A stretch of DNA of 64,000 nt from Adenophora triphylla var. japonica (taxonomy: Eukaryota > Streptophyta > Magnoliopsida > Asterales > Campanulaceae): positions 186,001-250,000 of the forward strand of contig JAFEMH010001235.1 in assembly GCA_022495995.1 (NCBI GenBank). Direction: 5' to 3'. This document shows, piece by piece, positions 11,403 through 23,381 of the stretch (the first letter of the stretch is position 1; every line of letters begins with the position of its first letter). The notes beneath the pieces are model-generated. The model did not search any database, had not been told where the DNA came from, and saw nothing but the letters and a program-made list of their open reading frames with translations. A program made the translations under genes and the position numbers.

Positions 11403-11584
11403 TTAGTAGCACATGCCCGTGTCCAAGGCCACGTAATTTTTTTTTTTAAAAAAAAATTTTAATTAAATTTTTTTTTTAAGGGCCAAATGGGAAAGGGACA
11501 AAATAGTGAGGACAAAATGGGAATTTCGGCGAGTGAAACTATTCATACTACTATTCAAAACACCCCTTTGTTTTATACTATAGA
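11403..11584 (-). mobile_element. Mini-Helitron-like element (copy H2)
   Basis: On the minus strand it opens TCTATAGTATAA (after an A) and closes with GTGGCCTTGGACACGGGC and a degenerate CTAG (CTAA). It is the same family as H1 and H3-H5. Bases 11080-11402 and 11585-12010 hold nothing else I can support. Confidence 0.5.
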
Positions 11585-12010
11585 TTATTGATCGTTAGTA
11601 AGTTTGATTGATTTTGCTATTAAAACTATAATATGCAAAGAGAAATTTGTTGTTTAGACAATACTAGGGGTACGCAAAATGATGTTGGAGTCATAGTTGG
11701 ATGGACAAAAATGCAGTTTACTCAGAAAGCAATTATACTACATGTGCTCTAAAATGACTCTCTATTTTTTTTAAAATAAAATTTTATACAATTAAACATA
11801 ATTTAATTTATGGGTAAAATTGGAATAGTAGGAGTTTTATCTAAAACGACAAGTGTTTTGGACAATTTTAAGACTTTAAAATGACAAGCGTATTTTGGGA
11901 CTAAGGGAATACAGTATTATTTAGGGGTTTTATTTTGATTCTAAAAAAATAAGGGTCTTATTACAAGCCTTACTATAAGCCTTGAAAACAGAACTAGAAT
12001 AAAAAAAATA

Positions 12011-12512
12011 GGCAAAACCCATATTTTTGTCATCATCAAATAATCTATGTTTTTGCAATGTCTTCATTGTAGTTTATTTTTTTTTTGCAATTTACTCGTT
12101 CAACTAACGATTTTTGCAATGCCCTCACTCCGTAAATGGAGACGTCAATTTTTTTTAAATGATAGAGGGGCACGTGCTATCACGTGACTAACAACCATTA
12201 TAAACATAACTTTCCGTCATTGAAAATCCATCAGAAAATGGTGTTTTGATATGAATTTGATGAAATTTTAATGAAATGGTGCGGTCTTTTTGATAGTGTG
12301 TGGTTGTGTTTGATCTGTAAAGTTAAGTTTATTACGGTTGTTAGTCACGTGATAGCATGTGTTTCTCTGCCGTTAGAAAAATTTGACGTATCCGTTTACG
12401 GAATGAGAACATTGCAAAAATCGTGTAAATGAGGACATTGCAAAAAAAATAAACTTCAATAAGAACATTGCAAAAACATGATTTCTTTAGTGACCAAAAT
12501 ATGAATTTTGCC
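12011..12512. mobile_element. Foldback element with ~180 bp terminal inverted repeats
   Basis: The left end GGCAAAACCCATATTTTTGT and the inverted right end GGCAAAATTCATATTTTGGT match. The arms stay alignable for about 180 bp (TTGCAATG motifs, CACGTGCTATCACGTGACTA versus TAGTCACGTGATAGCATGTG). No target duplication is evident. No coding potential. Confidence 0.65.
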
Positions 12513-12807
12513 ATCATGAGTATTAAAATCAATTTAAAATATTAATTTAAAGAGTTGAAATCAAAAGAAAAATACAATTAAACGAATTACAAGATTATAA
12601 ATAGGAGAGAAATCTGTATTAATTTACGAATTTATAAATATGGTAGGTTTAATTTCCTATATTAAAATTAGATTTATTGATTTAATTCTACAACTTGGAT
12701 TTTCTCTTTAGAACCATCTTATATATCAAGAAACTTGATTTAAATGCGACATTTATTTTGGGATATAAGGGTATTTTTAATACGGTAAAATGCATTACAA
12801 TTATATA

Positions 12808-13092
12808 CTCCCTCCGTTCATTTACATGGTTCACACTTTCTATTTTGGGCGTCCATTTACATGGTTCACACTTTGTTTTTTTACCTAAAATGGAAAAGAA
12901 TCTTTACTATTCCCTCCACTCATTCTCTCTCCTACATTATTTTAATACTCACAACACCATTATAATTTACTATTTCCTCCACTCATTCTCTCTCCTATTT
13001 TATTTTCACACTCACAACACTTTCAATATAATATTTCCTCCTTAATTTACGTGAGAACAGTAACTGGGAACCATATAAATGAACGGATGGAG
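12808..13092. mobile_element. Stowaway-type MITE
   Basis: CTCCCTCCGTTCA...TGAACGGATGGAG with TA flanks, and the shared local family interior. Subterminal TTACATGGTTCACAC repeats are present. Confidence 0.85.
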
Positions 13093-13565
13093 TACTTATT
13101 TATAAGGGTAATACTTATTTTAAGACAAAAAAATAAAAATAAAGCAAAACACTTATTATTATGATATCTTATTTTGATATGAATGGAGTAAAATTGTGAA
13201 GTCAGATATTTTCTTAGGGTCCGCTCCCAAGTTTTAAAGGAAGAGAAAAGAAAGGAAGAGGAGAGAAGAGAAGGGAAAAGAAAAGAAGAGGAGGAGGAAA
13301 TTTATATTTATACCCTTAATGAATAGGGTTGTTACGCGAATCGAACATGCTCGGACTTGATTCGGGCTCGGCTCGTAAAAGCTCGAGCTCGAGCTCGACC
13401 CGATTTTCACGCTCGAATTTTTTTCGAGCCGGCTCGTTTGTTCGGCGAGCTTTGATCGTGATCGACTCGTTTAAGCTCGGATCGGGATCGGCTCATTAAA
13501 AGCTCGAATAAAAATTTTCGCAAACGATTCGAGCTCGAGACCGAGCTCGGCTCGATAAGCTCGAC

Positions 13566-14440
13566 TCTGATTTCTTTATTATACTTTCATTTGTTTAGTT
13601 TTTTTCTAACATTTTTTATACTCCCTCCGTCCCAATAAAAGCTTCACAATTACCCAAAAGGGCGTCCCGTTAGAAGCTTCACCTTTCCTTTTTTGGCAAA
13701 GAATCTTTACTATTTCCTCCGCTCATTTTCTCTCCTACATTATTTTAATATTCACAACACCATTATAATTTACTATTCCCTCCACTAATTCTCTCTCCTA
13801 TTTTCAAATTACACTCACAACATTTTTTTCCCTCTCATTTCCATAATTTGCGTGCCCACCCAAAAGGGTGAAGCACTTATTGGGACGGAGGGAGTATAAC
13901 TTTTTGAAAAAAAAAAACTTCAATACTAAAAAAAGTCCAAAATATTTATTTCTATTCATAAAAAATAAAAAAATTATACATTTATACATAAAAATTAAAG
14001 GGTTTTACCCGTCCCTGATTTTTTTATTATACTTTCATTTGTTTAGTTTTTTTTTAACTTTTTTTATATAACTTTTTGAAAAAAAACTTCAATGCTAAAA
14101 AAAGTCCAAATTGATTATTTCTATTTATATATAAAAAAAAACTATACATTTATACATAAAAATTAAAGGGTTTTACCCGTCCCTGATTTCTTTATTATAC
14201 TTTCATTTGTTTAGTTTTTTTCTAAATTTTTTTATATAACTTTTTGGAAAAAAAATTCAATACTAAAAAAAGTCCAAAATGCTTATTTCTATTCATAAAA
14301 AATAAAAAAACTATACATTTATACATAAAAATTAAAGGGCTTTCTCTGTCCCTGATTTCTTTATTATATTTTCATTTGTTTAGTTTTTTTTTAACTTTTT
14401 TTTATATAACTTTTTGGAAAAAGGAAAGAATGTTATATTT
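13566..14440. repeat. About 170 bp tandem repeat, ~3.5 copies
   Basis: Units begin at the (C)TCTGATTT or CCCTGATTT motif near 13566, 14010, 14181 and 14350. Each contains TTTCATTTGTTTAG, an A/T-rich core and ATTAAAGGGTTTTACCCGT. The first unit is split by a Stowaway. Confidence 0.85.
13621..13894. mobile_element. Stowaway-type MITE with a readable empty site
   Basis: CTCCCTCCGTCCC...GGGACGGAGGGAG flanked by TA. It interrupts repeat unit 0 at TTTTTTATA/TAACTTTTTG. The neighbouring units carry the uninterrupted TTTTTTATATAACTTTTTG, which proves insertion at a TA with TA duplication. Confidence 0.95.
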
Positions 14441-14819
14441 GAAAGGTAAAATAGGTATAACAAAAAAAATTTTTAATGAAATTTTCTTTTCTTCCAATTC
14501 CTCCCACTTTTGGAAGGAAAGTGTAGGGGGAAAAATTCATAAATTTTTCCTTTTCTTTCTTTCCACTTCTTTTCTTAAAAAACTCTGGAGCACACCTTGA
14601 AAGGAAAATTTATTAGATTTCCTCCCACTTCTTTCCTTTCTCTCATTTTATGAACTCGGGAGCACACCCTTAAACTCATGTAAATTCAATGGGGAATACT
14701 TGTTTCATAAAGTAGGGATTTTAGATTGGATGTTTAGGACTACTTGTGAGAGTGTAATTTATTACTTGAATGTTTTGAAGAAAATAAAGAGATACGCGAA
14801 TAAAAATAAAATAAAATAT

Positions 14820-15044
<225 letters not shown>

Positions 15045-15592
15045 CAAAATCTCACAAAAAACGCGTTTTTTTCAAGCTTAAAAAAAAACGTGTTTTGTGA
15101 AGACGTCGACTCTTCCTCTCGCTTGCGGCGCCCAGAAACACAAAAGGATTTAACAACGTTTACATCGACACAGAAAAAAGGTTCCCTTTATCGAGGGATG
15201 GAGAGGACGATCAGCCCTCGTAAATTCAACAAAACCCCTCTCCCTTTCTCCTTGATTAGATCCGTATTAGACAGGTTGTTCATACGTAGGTATAGATTTG
15301 GATTTTTTTTTATTTGGCTCTTGATTTTTGCCTGCGCTGACCTCCCGTAGGGCTGAATTGTTCAACTAATTTGCCCCTTTACCTTTCCAATTGTGGAAAA
15401 CACTAGGGCATTAAAATTTGTTCTATGTTTTAGGTATTGCGTACATGGAAGATAACTCACCAATGAGTCTGATTTGCTTGAATCTGCTAACCCTAACAAA
15501 CACCAACGCTCTACTACCCCTAAATTTAATTTAGACCAATTCTATTTTATTTGTTTGGTGATTAACATCTAATTGGTGATTAAAAATTTATC

Positions 15593-16040
15593 AGTGCACG
15601 TCTAAAAAAGTGTCAGTTAAAAGCTCTCTTTGTCCAGAAATTCAGTGTCAGTGCATGTGTAACAAAGTGCCAGTACCAGTGTAAATAAGTGCCAGTGTTA
15701 GTGTAAAAAAGTGTCAGTGTTAGTGTAACAAAGTGTCGATATTAGTGTAAAACAAGTACCAGTGTTAGTTTAACAAAGTGTCAGTGTTAGTGTAACAAAA
15801 TGTCAGTATTAGTGTAACTAAGTGCCAGTGTTAGTTTATAAACAGACACTTAATATACATGCACTGGCACTTTTTTACACTGGCACTTTGTTAAACTGGC
15901 ACTGGCACTTTTTACACTGACACTTTGTTTACACTGGCACTTTGTTACACATGCACTGGCACTTTTTTTTTTACACTGGCACTTTGTTACACATGCACTT
16001 TGTCACACTGGCATTTTGTTAAACTGGCACTGACACAAAC
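15593..16040. repeat. Foldback minisatellite (GTGTCAGTGTTA units, then their inverse)
   Basis: Left arm 15593-15842: about ten variable ~30 bp units built on AGTGCCAGTGTTAGTGTAAC. Right arm 15860-16040: the inverted units (GCACTGGCACTTTTTTACAC). The two arms would form a large imperfect hairpin. No terminal repeats or target duplication were identified. Confidence 0.8.
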
Positions 16041-16120
16041 GGGGAAAACAAAACACGTTTTTCCTAAGTGCCAGAAAAAACTAGTTTTTTATAAGACCAA
16101 CTCATACATATATATATATA

Positions 16121-16405
16121 CTCCCTCCGTCCCGGAACATAATTCACAAACACTGTTTGCACTGATTTTAAGGAGGGAGTATTATATTGAAAGTGTTGTG
16201 AGTGTGAAAATAAAATAGGAGAGAGAATGAGTGGAGAGAATAGTAAATTATAATGATGTTGTGAGTATTAAAATAATGTAGGAGAGAGAATGGGTGGAGG
16301 GAATAGTAAAGATTCCTTTCCATTTTAGGTAAGTTTTAAATGTGTGAAGTAAGTTTTGGGACGCCCAAAAGGGAAAGTGTGAAGATTGTTCCGGGACGGA
16401 GAAAG
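16121..16405. mobile_element. Stowaway-type MITE
   Basis: CTCCCTCCGTCCCGG...CCGGGACGGAGAAAG with TA flanks. An internal AAGGAGGGAGTA near 16170 looks like a second MITE end, so an earlier nested or gene-converted copy is likely. Confidence 0.8.
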
Positions 16406-16407
16406 TA

Positions 16408-16594
16408 TATATATATAGTATAAATGGGAACTTGTCCTTGCTGCTACAGTACTTTGAACAGTACCAACTGCCAAATTTCCCATTTTGTCCTCACTAAGTT
16501 GTCCCTTTCCCATTTTGCCCTTAAAAAAACGTGATCTCGAACACATGCTTAATTAAAAAAAAAAAATGCGTCCTCGGACACGGGCTTTTACTAG
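16408..16594 (+). mobile_element. Mini-Helitron-like element (copy H3)
   Basis: It opens TATAGTATAAATGGGAAC and ends with the hairpin GCGTCCTCGGACACGGGC, then CTAG and T. It abuts the previous Stowaway, as H1 abuts another. Confidence 0.55.
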
Positions 16595-16728
16595 TATATA
16601 TATATATATATATGGTTTTACTCGGCTCGAATAATATTAGTCGATATTCATTCGGCTCGAATCAGATTAGTCAACCTCCATTTTCGTTTCGTTTCGGATA
16701 GTGTATAATGTTCTCACAATGCTACATA

Positions 16729-17005
16729 CTCCCTCCGTCCCACAACAAGTGACACACTTTGCCATTTTGGGCGTCCCACTAATAAGTCACACTTCCTAAA
16801 ATGGCAAAGAATCTTTACTATTCACACCACTCATTCTCTCTCCTACATTATTTTAATACTTACAACACCATTATAATTTACTATTCTCTCCACTCATTCT
16901 CTCTCCTACTCAACTATCTACACTCACAACACATCAACTTTTTCACTTTTTCCTTAATTCCCGTGCGAAACAGTAACTGTAACTGTTATTATGGGACGGA
17001 GGGAG
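16729..17005. mobile_element. Stowaway-type MITE
   Basis: CTCCCTCCGTCCCAC...GGGACGGAGGGAG with TA flanks and the family interior. It lies just 3' of the VAP27 gene. Upstream, 16595-16728 holds a short GGCTCGAAT-rich block, possibly a hAT terminus remnant. Confidence 0.9.
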
Positions 17006-17255
17006 TATATCATACCGGAAGAAAAACAGCAATGGGTCATCAGTAACCGTTTTTTTCTCTCTCACAAATTCTCGTGAGCAAAACACAAACAAAATAATGA
17101 ATGTCATTGAACCAAGAATGTTGTCAAGAACTATGTCCAACTAGTAAGACTACACAAGTTACTCTATTGCCAAAAAGCTAACTTAACCAAAATTTGGAAA
17201 GAAAAAAAAAATACAATTTTTTGTTTTGAAGTCAAAAGGCAAACATCAAGGACAG

Positions 17256-20200
17256 TTATGTCTTCTTGACGATGTAACCCAAAACTAGACCAATCAATCC
17301 GACGATGATGACGAACATGAAGGAGACGCTACCTTGACTTTTGTTGACTTCTCGCTTCAAGACCTCCTACAAGTTGTAATTTATATAGAGTTATAAGCCA
17401 TTGTGACAGTTTGAAGAACAAGCTTTGGAAAAAAGTCAAATGATAAAGACATGAAGAACTTAAACAATGTCCCTCTTACTCCCTCCTTACCAAAATATGG
17501 ACATTCATTTCGGAACGGAGGGAGCACCATATATATAATATATTAGTAGTAGCAATATTGCACTGAAAAAAAGCAGAATTTACCATATAGAGTAGCAGTA
17601 GCAATATAGTGCACAACTGTTGTTTATGTGTGTGGATTCCTTTTTTGTTCTTTGTTTTATGAAAGAGAAAATAAAGTTTCACTTTCTTTCTTTCTTTCGT
17701 AATTAAGAGTCGCTAATACTGAAACTGCAAAGGGGTATAGTATTTATTACAGAGTAGTTAGTATTTAACAATCTATTGAAACATGCCACAATTTTGAGGA
17801 AATTTAATTCAACTCCTTGAACAATTTAAATTATTCAACTATCAGGAAGCATCATATGCTGCCTCTTAAATGATTCAGCTTGTTCAGATGTCCATTCAGT
17901 ATTCAGTACTTGCGGTTTACTATTTCATTGATTTTAGATAATCTTTTCTTAACAAAAATATTTCCTTTAGTTTCATAATGGTTGTTGAAGTTGAGTGGTC
18001 AAGTTCTTATTATGCTTATTGAAATTTCATAGCATTTTGGGATTGAGACATCTGAATGTAAGGTTTCACTATTGAATCATTTATAGGCTCACAGCTTAGA
18101 GCAAGGAATAAATATATCAACGTGACGGAGGCATGCATTAAGTCCTTAAACGTTTTTTTTTACCAAAATTTTGCTATTCATTTTATTTTCTTAAAATTAA
18201 ATGTTTAGAAAGTGTATAACAAGAATATTTATGGATCTTTGCCTTTAAAAATGTATAAAAAACACATATTTTCAGAGTGTACCTTAAAATGAAATTTGGA
18301 TATTTAATTAGAGACAGAGGGAGAGTAAGTAACAATTTCAGGTACAAGTTTTAGTGATTCGAATTAAAAGAATGAGGAGAAACAATCACTCTCATGGTAA
18401 AAGCATCAAAACGATTGCAAACTACTCCCTCCGTCCCACCGATCTTAAGAAAACTTTCCATTTTGGGCGTCCCACCAATCTTAAGAATTCCCAAAATGGA
18501 AAGTTTTTATCACTATTCTCTCCACTCATTTTCTCTCCTACATTATTTTAATACTCACAACACCATTATAATTTACTATTCCCTCCACTCATTCTCTCTC
18601 CTATTTTACTATTACACTCACAACATTTACTTTTTCCTTAATCCCCGTGCCATTTGAAAATTTCCTAAGATCGGCGGGACGGAGGGAGTATATGGTAAAT
18701 ATTGCATTTATAGCGTTTTCAGAGATCTTACCAATTCATGATGAAGTTTGTTGCTTTGTTGAATAGCAGCAGCTTTCTCCTCGGTCAACTTTGAAATAAG
18801 AGCTATTACCTGTAAATCAATACAACCATAGATAACATTACATAAACAAATTTTTCATAAGATACTCCGAATTGGTGGCATGCTATCCACAGCAAAGAAA
18901 AATGCATATGGGCAAACACAATAGGTATGGCTGCATTGAACTAGGTATCAACTGACTAAAAATTCAATATGCAGCTACAAGGGATAAACATATCTGAGAC
19001 CAAGATTCTGTAAACACAAGAAACACACTGACAATCCTAACATGAACTATTTCCTTCATGAGCTCCCACTCATGATAGGGAAACCGGATACCAACAGAAC
19101 ATAAAAGAAAGTCCCTTTCAGTGCTACACAACCTTGAACGATATATATATACTCCCTCCGTCCCAGCTTAAGCTTCACCATTTACCCAAAAGGGCGTCCC
19201 GTTACAAGCTTCACCTTTCCTAAAATGGAAAAGGTTTATTAATATTCTATTATACCCACTAACTTTTCTCTCTCTCACATTTAAATTATGGGTCCCACTT
19301 GTCATATCCACTCACTTCTTCCTTCTCACAACCCTTCTCCCACTCCCATTATTTTTGAATATATATATTACTTTCTTAATTTGCGTGCTTCACCAAAATG
19401 GTGAAGCTTAACCCGGGACGGAGGGAGTATATGATTCATACTGTTTCCACCAGGAACATTGTACTTCTGTCCCAAACAGTAGTATTTTTTTCAATCCGGT
19501 ATGCCCTAGAAAGAAAGTCCCTTTTCTTTTCCAGGAAAGCATCTTTTATTGTCTAAAGTACCCTTTTTCATTGTGAGAAAGAAAATAAGACGGGCTCAAT
19601 TGCTTTGACACCATAGAAGATAACTTGAGAGATTAAATGAAGTTTAAAATGAGCCAGATATATTCTTTGCACCAATGTAAAGTCTGTAAGGAAATTAACT
19701 TAGATTTGGAGTGCTTACTTGTTGATACATTCCAGAGTCCTACTAGGGTTATTGTATAAGCATATTAATCATTCAGAGTGCTATCAAAAAACAAATCCAG
19801 CAATTTTCCTTATGCATAAAACCTATAGGTCTCTTTGTTGCACATAATGTAAAATGAGTGAAATGACTTCTTAGAACCCTACACTAGCTATAGAGAATTA
19901 TTTTATCATATGGAAGAAATTCGAGAACAAAATCAGTTTATTAATGTTTTTTTTTTTAATATGCCAATGAATTCTTAAAATTATCTAACCGCACACCACG
20001 ACATAAACCATCACCCTTGATGGTTGTGCCCTAGGCCATGTAATAACATGTCCACTGTTCTCCAACTGTTGATGATGGTTTCTAACTAGTAATCCATATG
20101 ACAAATTCTTTGCAAAAAGATCAATAAAAAGCCCAGCATAATGATAGTTTTGTAGCCTGTGACATTCTGAGGAGAGGAGAGGGAGCAGAAGATTAACTCA

Positions 20201-22247
20201 CCTCTATGGATTTATCATGAGCCTCAACAAATAGTTTTGTAGCCTGCGAGCACAAAATCCATCAAGGACAATGCAAGACAACATTAAATGATTAAAAATC
20301 AAACTTTATAAATCTCAGCGACTTGAAAACAACCTCAGAACCATTGAAACTCCCATTCTCCGTCAGTGTCGCCTTTGGAGAAGATCCTTCTTCTGATCCC
20401 TCTGCTACTGGAGAAGGTGGTTGGGGCGGAGCAACATAAATCACTCTCAATTTGCACTCCTCCACAACATGTCCTGCCTCTTTACTGAACTGCAACCCAC
20501 AAAAGCTCAACAAAGTTAAAGCTTTTATAGTCAAGACGTTGCTTCTCACTTTCCTCCAGTAAATATATTGAATTAACCAGTGAAGTGTTGCAATAAATAG
20601 AAAGGCATAATGTAAAAACCATTTCTGGAGTGATGTCCTTCGGTGTTACTCCAACGGTTGTTATTACACTCTGAAGGAGAAACTTGTCCTTACATTGCAT
20701 GTCAGGAGGAGCCTCCTTCTGCGCTTGCATTGTTACTGTACCAAACCAATTATGAGACAAAAACGATAATAACCAGTTTTACCCAGCTGCAATACATTGT
20801 CTAATGTTATCCAGTAAATGAGAAATTCCATAACTTTAATTAATAGTATACATAATTTTATTCTCAGCAACCAAAAGTAATTAGTCCTAAAAATCATAAA
20901 ACAAAGACATTAGGTACCTATTACATCGCATGTTGATCGAGGCAAAACAACTCCAGTATTGGGACGAACGCAGTACTTCTTAGGATTTGTCGTCTTAACC
21001 TGCATAGCAAACACATTATCCAATCCATCCAAATACACATTTTACCTAACTCGAACTTGTAGAAACGACAAGCACATATAGAAATCATTCAATTTCAACC
21101 AAAATTATTTAAGAGAATCGTTATTCACCCCCGCAAGTTTACTTAATACCCCCGCATTACTAAATTTACTTCTAAAAATTAAAATTACACCCCCATTATT
21201 ACTCGTATACCCTTTACCTTCTAGGTCTGTCTCTTACTCTTCCCCCTTCTCTCTCTCTCTCTCTCTTCCATTTTTGCCAGCTCCATTAGAATGATTTTTA
21301 TCAGTTGACACTTACTTCCTGAGTTGCCATGATCAGGTAAAGCAGCATGTAATATCTGTATTCCTCGTGCCATCGGGGATGCTAGGGACAATTCTCATAT
21401 TCAAATTATAAACAGCGGCCATCAATCTGAAAGAGGCTTAGTACATTTGATTTTAGCGAATCTTGTCTTGCTTTCCGAATAGAAAGAGAGAGAGAGAATC
21501 GGCCATGGAAAGATTACAGAGAATGTTCGCCGGCGCCGGTGGTGGCTTAGGGCATCCACCGCCGGATTCTCCCACACTTGATTCATCGGAGCAAGTTTAT
21601 ATCCCGTCCCTCGCACTCCTCAAGATGCTCAAGCATGGTAATTTTGTATTCCTTCAAATTGTTTTCTCTTTGGAATATGGGTGGTGCGGTGGTGGGTGGT
21701 GGATCGTTGTGGCAGGAGTGGGTGGTGATGAGCAGTGGGGGGTAACATAGTAGGAAGGGTAATAAAGTTATTTCAGTTAATGGCATTTTTTTGAAAATAG
21801 TAATGAGTAATCTTGCCGGGTGAATAACAATTCTCATTATTTAATTGCATGAAACGAAATCTAAATGCACCAAAGATTTCAAATCGAAATTATAGCAAAA
21901 ACACTGAAATCCATAATCAACAATGTGCTAATCCGGCAATGTTAGGGCATTTTACCCAGTAAACAAAATTAATGATTTCCGATAACAAAATAATTTTTTT
22001 TTTTACCTTGAATGCAATATGATTATCGGTCGTATTTGATAATTGAAGAGAGCAAGAGATCTGCTTCTTAAGTTCAACTGAAATCAAACAAAAACAAATC
22101 AAATCAAAAGAAAAAAAAAAATCAATATACAAAAATGGAGGATTGAGAGAAATGATCAGATCGAGCGGGGGAAGGGAAGGGAGGGGAGGACTTACATGGG
22201 AATTTGAGCTCCTGAGGTTCGATGCTGAGGAGTTCGCCTGAGCTCAT
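17256..22247 (-). CDS. VAP27: VAP27-type vesicle-associated protein (ER contact-site tether), complete, 8 exons
   Basis: Exons read on the minus strand: 22247-22196, 22077-22007, 20999-20918, 20735-20620, 20489-20334, 20243-20202, 18809-18732, 17366-17256. All join in phase to 708 nt (235 aa plus stop). The protein begins MSSGELLSIEPQELKFPFEL and has an N-terminal MSP domain of about 120 residues (KKQISCSLQLSNTTDNHIAFK, TTNPKKYCVRPNTG, VTMQAQKEAPPDMQCKDKFL). A Pro/Ser/Glu linker, a coiled coil (ALISKLTEEKAAAIQQSNKL) and a C-terminal tail anchor (VSFMFVIIVGLIGLVLGYIV, then KKT) follow. The family sits in the ER membrane and binds FFAT-motif partners at membrane contact sites, including ER-plasma membrane/cytoskeleton contacts in plants. 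Every exon border is GT-AG. Length and domain order match the family. Intron 2 holds a Pack-MULE and intron 6 holds a Stowaway and other repeats. Confidence 0.95.
17479..17524. mobile_element. Stowaway remnant in VAP27 intron 7
   Basis: CTCCCTCCTTACCAAAATAT and an inverted GGAACGGAGGGAG end only about 46 bp apart. Only the two ends remain. Confidence 0.5.
18425..18688. mobile_element. Stowaway-type MITE
   Basis: CTCCCTCCGTCCCACCGATC...GATCGGCGGGACGGAGGGAG with TA flanks. It lies in VAP27 intron 7, about 45 bp from exon 7. Confidence 0.9.
19152..19427. mobile_element. Stowaway-type MITE
   Basis: CTCCCTCCGTCCCAGCTTAA...TTAACCCGGGACGGAGGGAG with TA flanks, in VAP27 intron 6. Confidence 0.9.
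21113..21835. mobile_element. Pack-MULE carrying an RPN11 gene fragment, in VAP27 intron 2
   Basis: Terminal inverted repeats of about 30 bp: left GAGAATCGTTATTCACCCCC, inverted right GAGAATTGTTATTCACCCGG. They are flanked by a perfect 9 bp duplication ATTATTTAA (21104-21112 and 21836-21844). A 9 bp duplication is the hallmark of Mutator-like elements. The 723 bp element has no transposase but contains a host gene fragment, which is the definition of a Pack-MULE. Confidence 0.92.
21505..21637 (+). pseudogene. RPN11: Captured first exon of the 26S proteasome lid deubiquitinase RPN11 (PSMD14)
   Basis: The ATG at 21505 opens MERLQRMFAGAGGGLGHPPP and continues PDSPTLDSSEQVYIPSLALL then KMLKHG. 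This is the N-terminus of plant RPN11 as I recognise it, ending at a GGTAATT splice-donor-like site (about 21637). The JAMM catalytic domain is absent, so it cannot be functional. About 80 bp of GA-rich leader precedes the ATG, so promoter/5' UTR DNA was probably captured too. The fragment runs antisense to VAP27. Confidence 0.88.
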
Positions 22248-22586
22248 TTTTGTGAATCAAAATCAAAATCAAAATCAAAATCAAAATCAGAAAAAAGGTG
22301 TCTGAATTTTAATGATTTTGTTTCTGAAAAAAAAAAAAGAAGAAGAAGATTGTGATCCGGGAAACAGTGAGCGAATGAATGAAAGGGGAAGGAAGAAACA
22401 GTTTGAGGGAGAAATGATAAACGTGTGACAATCAAATAGTTCAAATTTTTAACATCCGTTATAAAATTAAAGGATCAGTCCACGAGAATTAGTAATTTAA
22501 CAATCAAATTATTCAAATTTAACCTCCATTATTTTAAGGGGGTTAATTAACAATTTTTAAAAGTAATGGGAGGAAACACTCATATT
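22248..22586 (-). promoter_or_regulatory. VAP27 5' leader and upstream region
   Basis: A five-fold AAAATC repeat (22257-22288) and an A-rich/GAA stretch (22326-22350) lie directly upstream of the start codon on the gene strand, typical of a plant 5' UTR. No clear TATA box was identified. Bases 22430-22586 appear unremarkable. Confidence 0.35.
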
Positions 22587-23187
22587 TTCCTTTTCAGGCT
22601 CCGGAGTTTTGAAAAGAAATGAGAGAAATAAAATAAAATTACATTTGCACCCTCACCTCCATTGAAACCGGCGAAATTTATCCGGCGAGTTCCATTGAAT
22701 CCGACAAAAAATCTTCATTTCAGGTCAGGATTCTTTCAAATCCGGCGAGTTCCATTAAATCCGACAAAGCATCCATTTATTCCGGCGAGTTCCATTGAAT
22801 CCGGCGAAATTTATCCGGCGAGTTCCTTTGAATCCGGCGAAATTTCTTCATTTCAGGTTAGAATTCTTTCAAATTCGGCGAGTTCCATTAAATCCGACAA
22901 AACATCCATTGATTCCGGCGAGTTCCATTGAATCCGGCGAAATTACTGGTCTGTGAATTGTGGGGTAAAAATGGAATGACGTAAAATACTCCTCCCCTTT
23001 CCTTTCTTTCCTTCCAAATCATCCCAATTTTGGGATGATTATGAATGAGGGAAAATCCCAAAAATTTTACATCCCTTTCTCTCCATTTCCTTCCTTTCAA
23101 AACTTGGGAGCAACCTTGGGAAGAAATTTATTTTAGACTTCCTCCCCTTTCTTTTCTTTTCTCTCCATTTTAGGACTCGGGAGCGGA
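22587..23187. mobile_element. Possible Harbinger-like MITE with an internal minisatellite
   Basis: The right end ...GACTCGGGAGCGGACCC resembles the ends of the element at 13217-14669. A matching left end (GGCTCCGGAGTTTTGAAAAG, about 22592) is plausible. No target duplication could be confirmed. The interior is dominated by the repeat below and C/T-rich DNA. Confidence 0.4.
22665..22945. repeat. Minisatellite built on TCCGGCGAGTTCCATTGAAT
   Basis: About eight imperfect units of TCCGGCGAGTTCCATTGAAT with variants. Two longer blocks are joined by ATCTTCATTTCAGGT and ATTCTTTCAAAT. Confidence 0.85.
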
Positions 23188-23381
23188 CCCAAAGATTTTG
23201 GTCACTGTTCTTCTCTTCCCCAGCTGTCTTCAAATTCCGATCAACACCTGCTCGACCTCCCATTATCACCGAATACTTCAACCAATCCAGTCCCTAACCC
23301 TCTTCTGATGAGTCGCCCACACTATCCCCAACGCAGTTCTCACCTTCTTCGACCAAAGCTTCAAGCGTCGGCCACCATTAT

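Larger units (their letters stand above)
13217..14669. mobile_element. Harbinger/Tourist-like composite element
   Basis: The left end GGGTCCGCTCCCAAGTT and the inverted right end GGGTGTGCTCCCGAGTT match. Both are flanked by TTA (13214-13216, 14670-14672), as expected for PIF/Harbinger. Inside are a purine-rich arm, a GCTCGAGCTCG-rich hAT-terminus-like block (about 13330-13565), a 170 bp tandem array and a nested Stowaway. No transposase is seen, so the element is non-autonomous. Confidence 0.65.

Noticed and set aside
21422..21837. Minus-strand ORFs within the Pack-MULE as extra VAP27 exons
   Set aside because: VAP27 exons 2 and 3 join in phase without them, and the region is delimited by inverted repeats and a 9 bp duplication.
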